NCBI RefSeq assembly: GCF_014640255.1
Contig: NZ_BMGP01000001.1
Span: forward strand, 620,001-684,000
Direction: 5' to 3'
DNA length: 64,000 nucleotides
DNA from: Subtercola lobariae
GTDB lineage: Bacteria; Actinomycetota; Actinomycetes; Actinomycetales; Microbacteriaceae
Within the stretch, counting starts at the first letter, position 1, and every line of letters begins with the position of its first letter. Shown here one piece after another: positions 42,164 through 49,051 of the stretch. A model generated the notes under the pieces. The model saw only the letters and a program-made list of their open reading frames with translations. It was not told the DNA's origin and did no database searches. A program made the translations under genes and the position numbers.

Positions 42164-42565
42164 GTGTTTGTTGTAGGCGCGGTTATCACCGACGCGGGGA
42201 AAGTCTTGTGCTGCCGCAGAGCCCCAGGCAAAGCTTCAGCTGGCCTCTGGGAGTTCCCCGGCGGCAAAGTCGAAGCCGACGAAACACCCGAGCAGGCTCT
42301 GGCCCGTGAGATCCGAGAAGAACTGGGCGTCCCGATCCTGGTCGGCGACCTGGTCCTCCGCGCAACCACCCCGGTAGACGGGCGCGAGATTGATCTCGCC
42401 TGCTACTGGGCAACTCTCCAACAAGACGCGCCAGCGGCGAGCACCGACCACGATGACATGGTCTGGCTACCGATCGCCGAGCTGATGTCGCTCGATTGGG
42501 CCAAGCCAGACCTCACCGCAGTCTTGCGTCTCATCGCTCAAGAGCCGGCGGAGACGTCGGACTGA
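42164..42565 (+). CDS. Nudix hydrolase (MutT-like), module 3
   Basis: 133 residues from GTG 42164, chosen because GGAGG lies at the right distance and the start aligns with the other two copies. It has a full Nudix box and almost the same DNA as module 2 from residue 20 on; its first residues (FVVGAVITDAGKVLCCRRAP) are nearer to module 1. The mixed pattern suggests gene conversion between modules. Confidence 0.87.
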   Translation: MFVVGAVITDAGKVLCCRRAPGKASAGLWEFPGGKVEADETPEQALAREIREELGVPILVGDLVLRATTPVDGREIDLACYWATLQQDAPAASTDHDDMVWLPIAELMSLDWAKPDLTAVLRLIAQEPAETSD

Positions 42566-42822
42566 CGGACGTAAATCCATCTCAGTCCCTGACCCAAACG
42601 GTGATGCCCAGACTCGCACAGAGTTCCACAAGATCAGGCGTCGGGATGCCCGGAAGTAGTATCGACGGGCGCACCCCGTTCATCACCTTCTGTGCGGTGT
42701 GCACGTAATCCAGCACCTGCCCGATCGCGTTCCGCACGTACCCGCGCGCCGACGACTTCTTGGCCTCGACGATCTCGCCGGACGTCTCGTTGTACAGGTC
42801 AGGCTCCATCACGGTATTGCCG
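42221..42822 (+). repeat. 602-bp direct repeat, copy B (matches 36724-37325)
   Basis: The near-identical partner of the repeat in module 2. After CACGGTATTGCCG the sequence changes to CCCCTGCCCGGCGGGG, unrelated to copy A, and reaches another junction element within 40 bp. Confidence 0.9.
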
Positions 42823-42875
42823 CCCCTGCCCGGCGGGGTTGCCCATTCCGATCATCCGAGCGAGGCGAATGGATG
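42582..42875 (-). pseudogene. PD-(D/E)XK nuclease tail joined to SSB-like junction
   Basis: 42582-42822 repeats the C-terminal 75 residues of the nuclease (MEPDLYNETSGEIVEAKKSS to LGITVWVRD). An apparent start (ATG ATG at about 42810) is an accident of the break. It ends at the foreign joint, and the element GAGCGAGGCGAATGGATGCT (42857-42876) follows. It is shorter than the 37085-37471 copy. Confidence 0.7.
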
Positions 42876-42940
42876 CTCGGCCCCGGCCGCCCGCACAAAC
42901 ACTGTCCAGCCGCGTTCCTTGCGCTTGCGCCAACGAACGC

Positions 42941-43588
42941 TCACATGCGCGCTAACAGCTCGGCCTTCTTCGTGTTGAACTCGTCATCCGTCAGCACCCC
43001 ATCGTCGTAGAGAGTCTTCAGCTGTTTCAGCTGGGCGGGTATGTCGATAGGAGGCAGGGACGCAACAACAGGTGAAGTCGCAACGACATTCACCTTGACT
43101 GGCTCGGGGCCTCGGAGAATCAAGTCGTTCAGCACAGCTCGAACTTGCGTTGCCTCCCTGTGTTTGACGCGAAAATCAATCTGACCGCCCGCGGTAAGTA
43201 CCTGCACGATCGTGTTCGAGCCGTCGCGCGCCGTTGACACCGACGTTATCGATCGAATGGGAATCATTTCCGATCCACCGCTGTGGTTCTTGCTCACTCC
43301 CGTTGCGGCTAGGGAGACGCCGAGGGTCATTGCTCCCAGAACCATCTTGCCGCCAGAAGCGCTGCGAGGGCGGTCCCACTCAATCCGGTCTGGCCAGATG
43401 GCCACGGTCGCGTTTCTCCCACCGATGTGCGAAACGAATGTGTACAAAGGCTTCGCCCTCGAGGCGGACGCCAGTACCCTCGCGTCTCGGTCTGCGTCTG
43501 TGTCCGGAGCGAAATGTTCTGACCACACTGACCCGTCCCACCATCGTTGACGTCCCGAGCCGTCGTCATACCAGCCAGCTTCAGCCAT
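42941..43588 (-). CDS. DUF2510 and SHOCT-domain protein
   Basis: A 215-residue protein from ATG 43588. The N-terminal DUF2510 motif (AGWYDDGSGRQRWWDGSVWS) is a small actinobacterial domain. The middle part is a PH-like beta-rich domain (MIPIRSITSVSTARDGSNTI, VLTAGGQIDFRVKHREATQV) and the C-terminus is a SHOCT helix pair (AQLKQLKTLYDDGVLTDDEF then NTKKAELLARM), a short oligomerisation domain. Such proteins are common in accessory regions; a second SHOCT remnant lies at 44388. Function unknown. Confidence 0.8.
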   Translation of the reverse strand: MAEAGWYDDGSGRQRWWDGSVWSEHFAPDTDADRDARVLASASRAKPLYTFVSHIGGRNATVAIWPDRIEWDRPRSASGGKMVLGAMTLGVSLAATGVSKNHSGGSEMIPIRSITSVSTARDGSNTIVQVLTAGGQIDFRVKHREATQVRAVLNDLILRGPEPVKVNVVATSPVVASLPPIDIPAQLKQLKTLYDDGVLTDDEFNTKKAELLARM

Positions 43589-43936
43589 CATCGCCTCTCA
43601 AGGTCGTTGAGCCGAGGGTACTCGGTTCTGAGGCCACGGTTGATGCCCCAGAAGTGGTGGTGGCATGACATCACGCTAATCCGGTGGTCTCGTATTGGAA
43701 GATTCTCGCACTGGCAGGTGTACCGGGCCGAGGTTGAGAGCGATCCCGTCTGAGAATGTCAAGGTAAGTAAGGATCAGGGGGCACTCTAAGTGGATACCA
43801 CCCCTGCTAGTTGATGGAGCAATGGGCGTGCGACGGGGTGAGCGAGTTCAGGGTTGCTTGAGTATCAGGTCAGAGCGTCGACCCGAAATGGCAAGCGGGT
43901 TGCGTGGGTATTGAAGAGCGATCTAGGTTCGGTCTT
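43589..43936. other. Gap with possible insertion-element remnant
   Basis: No gene was recognised. The segment CACTCTAAGTGGATACCACC (about 43781-43800) resembles the terminal region of IS21-like elements as I remember them; together with the istB fragment downstream this may be the other end of a decayed element. This is weak evidence. Confidence 0.3.
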
Positions 43937-44146
43937 ATGACGAATGCAAAGCCGAGCGCAGCAAGGGAGGTCTTCTGGTGGGTGATGACTTTCGTTATGG
44001 GCGCGCTTGGTATTGGCCTGATTTACTTCTTCGTCACCGAGTACTCGATCAAGCTCTGGTTCACTGCCGTCATCTTCGTCGTGGGTCTACCCCTAGCGAT
44101 CATTAACCTTCGACAGGCGCGAATTGCTCGTCGCCGAAATGACTGA
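43937..44146 (+). CDS. Small membrane protein
   Basis: A 69-residue protein from ATG 43937; the ribosome site is weak. It has two hydrophobic segments (REVFWWVMTFVMGALGIGLI and IKLWFTAVIFVVGLPLAIIN) ending in a basic tail (RQARIARRRND), consistent with an inner-membrane hairpin. No family was recognised. It lies between a gap and the istB remnant. Confidence 0.5.
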   Translation: MTNAKPSAAREVFWWVMTFVMGALGIGLIYFFVTEYSIKLWFTAVIFVVGLPLAIINLRQARIARRRND

Positions 44147-44185
44147 TCAGCGGACATAACCGCAACCGGTTTCTCAATCTCCTCC

Positions 44186-44390
44186 CTATGCCTGTAGCTG
44201 GTTCTTGGTGTGGGCGAGTCGGTAGGACTGGGTGCCGGTTTCGATGATGTTGCCGCCGTAGGTGAGCCGGTCGACGATTGCTGAGCAGAGGCGCGGGTCG
44301 GTGAAGGTTTTGCCCCAGCCGCTGAGGGATTCGTTTGATGCAATCGCGACACTGTTTTTCTCTTCGCGTTCGGTGAGGACTTGGAAGCAA
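44186..44390 (-). pseudogene. istB: IS21-family istB ATPase, 3' fragment
   Basis: The minus strand encodes CFQVLTEREEKNSVAIASNE, SLSGWGKTFTDPRLCSAIVD and RLTYGGNIIETGTQSYRLAH, the conserved end of IstB (helper ATPase of IS21 transposition). The rest of IstB and all of IstA are missing. At its upstream edge it joins a SHOCT-domain fragment on the opposite strand. Confidence 0.85.
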
Positions 44391-44480
44391 CTGACCAAGC
44401 TGGCTGGGCTGCGTGATCAAGGCATTCTCACCGAGGATGAATTCGCCGCGAAAAAGGCCGAGTTGCTCGCTCGGTTCTGA
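44388..44480 (+). pseudogene. SHOCT-domain 3' fragment
   Basis: The plus strand reads QLTKLAGLRDQGILTEDEFA then AKKAELLARF before the TGA, a complete SHOCT domain without its parent protein. It begins exactly where the istB fragment ends, so an IS21 element probably disrupted a gene like that at 42941-43588. The junction-like AAGCGAACGGATACTCGGG follows at 44480-44498. Confidence 0.75.
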
Positions 44481-44548
44481 AGCGAACGGATACTCGGGAT
44501 CAAACTGCCACGAAACGCACTCACTACTCGCGTGCAAGAACCGGCTCC

Positions 44549-45478
44549 CTACGGCTGGCGTCTCGGCCAGCTACGCCGAAAGTACGCCGCGCGGGGATCC
44601 GGCCCTGGGTTCAGCTGGCGGGATCCCTCCTCGGCTTGGCCTGCGATCCAAGTGATTGCTTCGCTTGGAAGGTATGCGTCGGTGTCGTCGGGATAGCGCA
44701 TCCAGTAGTCGCTATCTGAAGCTGGCCCCCCGACTTTTTCAATCTCGCCGAGCGAGTACTGCGCCAAGGGTGAAAACGTCGCGTCAATGAGCCGAGACCG
44801 AATCGCCCGATTCACGAGCGGCCACCATTCTTGAATCGTCAGTGGCTCGCTAGGTTTCGATTCGCGGTGACCCAGCGACTCACCTGTTCGTTGGTTCCAC
44901 AGCTTCGCCAGCTCGTCTCCGGGTGAAGCCGAACCAAGTGCCGTACCAGCTTCCACATAATGGAGTCGGGCCGTCGGCAGCCAACTTTCGCGGAGGCTCG
45001 GCATGTAGTCGGCGAGAAAGTCCCGAAACGCACGCTGCTGATGCCGTCCTCCATCCTCTGGAAACAGCGGCGGCTTCATGACCCCGAATCCACCGCCGGG
45101 CTCACGCCCCGTGAGCGCGACCGATCGAGCAAGCCACCCCTGAGAATCGAATGCGACCTCAAATTCGCCGTAGAACGAGAGAGTCTGAGCGCGAGCGCCC
45201 GTGAAGTGTTGAATCTCGTCGAATTCGAAAACGCGCTTGGTGCCGTCTGAATATGTCAGCACCATGTCGAGCCGGCGGTGTTCACGCGGCGGCGCAACGT
45301 CGGGAAGCACAAGACCAGTCAGCTCTCCGTAGACTGCCGAGGCGAGCGGCCAGCCGTCCCCAAGCTCGTACTTGCCTGGGCGCCGCATCCATTCCGGCGC
45401 AACCTCAACCTCAATCTGAACCTGTTCCGAAAACAGCTCGATGAACTGCTCGGTCACGCGCTCTTGAAATTTTGGCAC
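44549..45478 (-). CDS. Hypothetical protein with a nuclease-like strand pattern
   Basis: A 309-residue protein from GTG 45478 with GAGGGG at a good distance. The segment RRLDMVLTYSDGTKRVFEFD followed by EIQHFTGARAQTLSFY has an aspartate, then two strands and an acidic pair, as in some PD-(D/E)XK or VSR-like nucleases that use E-F-D-x-x-Q-H-F. No other motif was recognised. The C-terminal region (PGPDPRAAYFRRSWPRRQ) is basic. It is convergent-free and close to the Fic genes, in the defence island. Confidence 0.6.
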   Translation of the reverse strand: MPKFQERVTEQFIELFSEQVQIEVEVAPEWMRRPGKYELGDGWPLASAVYGELTGLVLPDVAPPREHRRLDMVLTYSDGTKRVFEFDEIQHFTGARAQTLSFYGEFEVAFDSQGWLARSVALTGREPGGGFGVMKPPLFPEDGGRHQQRAFRDFLADYMPSLRESWLPTARLHYVEAGTALGSASPGDELAKLWNQRTGESLGHRESKPSEPLTIQEWWPLVNRAIRSRLIDATFSPLAQYSLGEIEKVGGPASDSDYWMRYPDDTDAYLPSEAITWIAGQAEEGSRQLNPGPDPRAAYFRRSWPRRQP

Positions 45479-45552
45479 CCGTAGCCCCTCACTCCACTCC
45501 TATGTCAGTCGAGACTACTGAGCTAACAGTTTTGTGCGGCGAGCGGTCAGGA

Positions 45553-46227
45553 TCAACCATCTGCCGCCGGCCCGATCGACAGCCGCTTGATCTCTTGAAC
45601 AGCCCAGTCTTCGCCGTCTACAGCCTGCGGCGCCGTCACGACCTTGTCGAACATTCGAATCAGCGGCCCCAAGTCCAGCTCGTCTGATCCAGCTCGTGCC
45701 GCAGCGTGGTTCTCCTCGCCGTGCACCGGCCGCCAATCCAACTGCCATCCCGCCCGCAACGAGATTCGGTTCCAGAACACCCGCTGTGTGCGACCGTTGC
45801 CTTCTCGAAAGGGATGAATGTAATTGATCTTCTCGTAATGAAACGCCAGCCGCTCAACGAACTCGTCTCGGGCAAGCCCCGTCAGAAAGCGCTCCTGAGC
45901 AAGCTCAGCAAAACAGATAGCGGCCGCGTTCTCGATAAAGCCCCACGGCATGAAGAAGTCGGCACCGGGTACATCCTTGCGAACATCTACAGTCCGAACC
46001 TGCCCGGCCCAGTCGTACACGTCTTGAAACAGCCGAAAATGGATCTGCTTCAACTCGCCGAGATCGTTTGTCGCACCGACAGGAAAATTGACCAGCTGCA
46101 ATGCTCTGGCGAACGAAAGATCTGCTTCTACGCGCGTCAGCTCCGACCCAGACGTTACCCCGAGGCGGTTGCGAAGAACGCTCGACCCGGGGATTAGATA
46201 CGGATCAACGAACTCAGGAGAGGCCAT
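45553..46227 (-). CDS. fic: Fic-domain AMPylating toxin (VbhT-like)
   Basis: A 224-residue protein from ATG 46227, whose start lies inside the antitoxin gene (14-base overlap). The Fic motif is intact: NYIHPFREGNGRTQRVFWNR (HPFREGNGR). The N-terminus (SPEFVDPYLIPGSSVLRNRL) and FARALQLVNFPVGATNDLGE helices match the class I Fic family, in which a separate small antitoxin blocks the ATP site. Fic toxins transfer AMP to targets such as gyrase and topoisomerase IV. The intact active site plus a matching antitoxin suggests a working pair. Confidence 0.92.
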   Translation of the reverse strand: MASPEFVDPYLIPGSSVLRNRLGVTSGSELTRVEADLSFARALQLVNFPVGATNDLGELKQIHFRLFQDVYDWAGQVRTVDVRKDVPGADFFMPWGFIENAAAICFAELAQERFLTGLARDEFVERLAFHYEKINYIHPFREGNGRTQRVFWNRISLRAGWQLDWRPVHGEENHAAARAGSDELDLGPLIRMFDKVVTAPQAVDGEDWAVQEIKRLSIGPAADG

Positions 46228-46387
46228 ACCTGGCACGAACCCGCTCGACGAGTTCATTCGAATCGATCTCGCCCGCAACGTAAGAATCGGCGTCGGCGAG
46301 GGTCTCCTTCGAAACCGTCAGGCCCTCGATTTCGGCGCTGTGACGTGCCTCTTCCACCTGCAGCGCACGCGACTCGGCAATCGTCAT
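46214..46387 (-). CDS. vbhA: VbhA-family Fic antitoxin (57 residues)
   Basis: A short gene from ATG 46387 with GGAGG upstream to the TGA at 46214-46216. The helix contains SRALQVEEARHSAEIEGLTV, in which S-A-E-I-E-G fits the inhibitory (S/T)-x-x-x-E-(G/N) motif; its glutamate blocks ATP binding in Fic. The remaining part (VSKETLADADSYVAGEIDSN, ELVERVRARYGLS) is the usual VbhA tail. It overlaps the Fic start by 14 bases, so the two are translationally coupled. Confidence 0.88.
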   Translation of the reverse strand: MTIAESRALQVEEARHSAEIEGLTVSKETLADADSYVAGEIDSNELVERVRARYGLS

Positions 46388-46522
46388 CACAGCCTCCGTT
46401 CCTCAAACCAATGGTACTGAATCGAGCCGACATTCACGGTTGGCCCCGGTGGCAAACCACGGCGTAGCAATCGCGCGCACTGTTGCTGAGCAAGTGGATG
46501 CCCGGCAGCTCGACCTCGTCTC

Positions 46523-46815
46523 ATCGCCTCACCCGCAGAAACTTCGCAACCCCGCGCCGCAGGTCGAGCCCCACGCTCTCCGCCCGCACCGACACCATCG
46601 CCGAGTCGCGCCCATCGTCAACCGGATACAACCGATGCACGCGCAGTTCCCCCTCAACGACCACATAGTCACCTTCAACCAGACTGTCGAGAACGTTAGA
46701 CGCCAGCTCCCCGTCACAAACAACATCGCACCACGGCACAACCTGAGCCTTCCGCTGCCCCTTCTTCCCCGGCGCAGTCTGCTCGTTCTCAACCACACAA
46801 CCGAGGCGAATGGAT
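46523..46815 (-). repeat. SSB-like OB-fold gene remnant, copy S5 (most complete)
   Basis: The minus strand encodes QPRASIRLGCVVENEQTAPG, KKGQRKAQVVPWCDVVCDGE, LASNVLDSLVEGDYVVVEGE and GLDLRRGVAKFLRVRR up to the stop at 46521. It is the best-preserved copy: the frame is open for about 137 codons to 46934, but the first 45 residues are not SSB-like. The junction GAGGCGAATGGATGCTCGG is at 46801-46819. Further gene-free sequence continues to 47017. Confidence 0.8.
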
Positions 46816-47017
46816 GCTCGGGGCTGTGCCGTTCGAAACGCTCCGTTTGCTCCCATGACGGAACCGAATGCTCGGCGCGGGTATCGCCTCGGGTAATTCG
46901 ACCTCAGGATGGCTCTTCCGCCAGATTGTGCCAAGCGACAGCTGTCCGTGCATTTTAGGTTGCTGACCGTGCGTAAGTCACCGCGATATGGTTCACGAGA
47001 GCCGAAAGGGGAATTCG

Positions 47018-47246
47018 ATGGCCAGGATTCAAAAGTTCATTTGGGGCGACAGAGATGTCAAAGCACCGCAGACAGAAGTCGACGGATACGTCCAGGCGGT
47101 GACCGGGCCGGACGGGGCCGTTTATCTCTACCTCTACAACTATGCTCAAGGCGGCCCGAAGGCCGGTTCCACTCCGACGCAATCTCTATGCCGAGGCCGC
47201 CGCAGCCTTCAAAGTGATCCTCGAAGAGACGTTCGGGCCGCTCTAG
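47018..47246 (+). pseudogene. Small hypothetical protein, frameshifted
   Basis: From ATG 47018 it reads ARIQKFIWGDRDVKAPQTEV, DGYVQAVTGPDGAVYLYLYN and YAQGGPKAGSTP. In the next frame it continues as RNLYAEAAAAFKVILEETFG then PL to the TAG at 47244-47246. The second part completes a plausible small alpha/beta protein of about 75 residues, so a single-base shift near 47170 is likely. In the original frame it would continue with implausible Arg-rich sequence. Confidence 0.5.
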
Positions 47247-47267
47247 GCGACTGGAGCCTGAGCCACC

Positions 47268-47545
47268 CGCAGAAAACTTCGTAACCCCGCGCCGCAGGTC
47301 GAGCCCGACGCGCTCCGCCCGCATCGATACCGTCGCCGAGTCGCGCCCACGACCAACCCTATAAAATCGATGCGCCCGCAGTTCACCCTCGACGACTACG
47401 TAGTCGCCTTCAACGAGATTGTCGAGAATGTCAAACGCCGGCTCTGTCACACGCAACGTCGCAACATGGCACGATCTGAGCCTTTCGCCTCTAGCTATTG
47501 CACGGCTCAGTCTGCTCATTCACCACAAACCCGAGCACAATGGAT
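47268..47545 (-). repeat. SSB-like remnant, copy S6 (diverged)
   Basis: Weaker but full-length similarity to S5: VEGDYVVVEGELRAHRFYRV, GRGRDSATVSMRAERVGLDL and RRGVTKF, with frameshifts. The junction here is GAGCACAATGGATGCTCGGC (47530-47549). It is the oldest-looking copy and lies at the right border of the repeat region. The following 280 bases up to the methyltransferase gene carry no recognisable gene. Confidence 0.7.
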
Positions 47546-47829
47546 GCTCGGCAGAGGCTCGGGCGCTGACGATGACTATGACCGCGCAGCCCGGCACGCC
47601 CTACGACTGAGGTTTTGTCTTAGCCGTCAGCGCTGACACCTTCGGCCGGCCGACCCAAGGGGAATTCTGTTCTCGCTTACCGACGTGTCCGAGATCTTGA
47701 AAGCATCGTGTCCGACTGAATCGAGGGGTACGGCTGTGGCTGCGGATGCGGGAGCGATCTTACGACCTTGCTGTACCTCCTCCAGAAGCCTGCGAGTGCC
47801 GTCTTCGATCCGTCTGGCATACTCGAGCT

Positions 47830-48990
47830 ATGCACCCTGAAACACCGATCCTGAGCCTTTTCTCGGGCGTTGGTGGATTCGAACTCGGCTTCCGGAAGGC
47901 CGGTTTCAGCGGCGAGATTCATGCGTATGAGAACTGGGGTGCTGCTCGCGCGGTCCTTGAACATCGGCTACCGAACTCCGTACTTCATGAAGACGTCCGC
48001 GGCATTCCAAACGACCTGCACAACGCCGAGATCGTGTTCGGGGGGTTCCCGTGCACTGACCTGTCGCAGGCTGGAAGGCAGGCGGGGATCCAAGGGTCGG
48101 CGTCCGGACTGATCCTTGGCGTACTGGAAGCCGTTCAAAGAGCTCGTCCCGAATGGGTCTTGCTCGAGAATGTGCCCAACATGCTCTGGCTCAAGCAGGG
48201 CAACGCCATGGAAGTGATCACGGGTGCACTTTCAACGGCCGGTTACAAGTGGGCGTATCGCATGCTCGATGCTCAGCATTTCGGCGTTGCGCAACGGCGC
48301 AAGAGGGTCTTCATCCTCGCGAGCCTTCATCAGGATCCTTCGCGCGTGCTCTTTCGTGATCTCAACGTTCTAGGGCGTTCAACAGGGCCAGTCAGCAAAG
48401 CACGTGCCGAAGCCAATGGCTTCTACTGGACGGAAGGTAACCGTGGCGTCGGATGGGGAGCGGGAGTGGTCCCGACGATAAAGGGCTCCACGACCGCCGG
48501 CATCCCAAGTTCGCCGGCCGTGTGGATCCCTCGGGCCGAACCCGAACTCAGGTTTAGGACGCCCTCGATCGAGTCTCTCGAGATGCTCCAAGGATTCAGA
48601 GCAGGCTGGACCAGTGCCGCTCCGACTCGGGATCGATGGAAGCTCGTCGGCAACGCGGTCGCGGTTCCGGTCGTCCGCTGGATTGCCGACGGGCTGCGCG
48701 CCTACGACAGGCTGAGCCCTGTTGGAATCGACTCGCGGCTGTCTAAATCCAGTGGATGGGACTGGGCCGGTGTCTCCGCCGGATCCGGTAAGGCCACGGG
48801 CAAGATACCGACTCACTTGAATACGGGTTCCCTTCCGAGACGTCATTCGCTTGCCCGCCTCCTTCAGACGAGAGGCTCCCACGCGCTATCTGCGGGGGCG
48901 GCGCGGGGATTCGCGGGACGTCTTGGGCGGAGTCGTCTTACCTATGACCGGGACTTTATGAACGACCTGATGGAATACTCGCGGGCGTAG
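47830..48990 (+). CDS. DNA (cytosine-5) methyltransferase
   Basis: A 386-residue protein from ATG 47830. The conserved motifs are in order: ILSLFSGVGGFELGFRKAGF (I), EIVFGGFPCTDLSQAGRQAG (IV, catalytic Pro-Cys), WVLLENVPNMLWL (VI), FGVAQRRKRVFILASLHQDP (VIII), LEMLQGFRAGW (IX) and KLVGNAVAVPVVRWIADGLR (X). The region between VIII and IX is the target-recognition part. It is the first gene of the DISARM cluster and could be the DrmMII-like self-marking methylase, with Vsr at the far end to repair T:G mismatches from its product. Confidence 0.92.
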   Translation: MHPETPILSLFSGVGGFELGFRKAGFSGEIHAYENWGAARAVLEHRLPNSVLHEDVRGIPNDLHNAEIVFGGFPCTDLSQAGRQAGIQGSASGLILGVLEAVQRARPEWVLLENVPNMLWLKQGNAMEVITGALSTAGYKWAYRMLDAQHFGVAQRRKRVFILASLHQDPSRVLFRDLNVLGRSTGPVSKARAEANGFYWTEGNRGVGWGAGVVPTIKGSTTAGIPSSPAVWIPRAEPELRFRTPSIESLEMLQGFRAGWTSAAPTRDRWKLVGNAVAVPVVRWIADGLRAYDRLSPVGIDSRLSKSSGWDWAGVSAGSGKATGKIPTHLNTGSLPRRHSLARLLQTRGSHALSAGAARGFAGRLGRSRLTYDRDFMNDLMEYSRA

Positions 48991-49051
48991 ATGTCCGCTC
49001 TATCGTGTAGACAGCTAATATGAGGATGATTTCGCATTGCCAGGGGAGCTA

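Noticed and set aside
33703-47545. The repeated sequences as a CRISPR or retron array
   Set aside because: They encode an OB-fold protein in a conserved frame, have different lengths, and are separated by whole genes. No cas genes or reverse transcriptase were found.
30898-47549. A classical integron with attC sites
   Set aside because: No integrase gene was seen in the window, the junction lacks the paired R and L boxes of attC, and the cargo genes lie on both strands and are often multi-gene.
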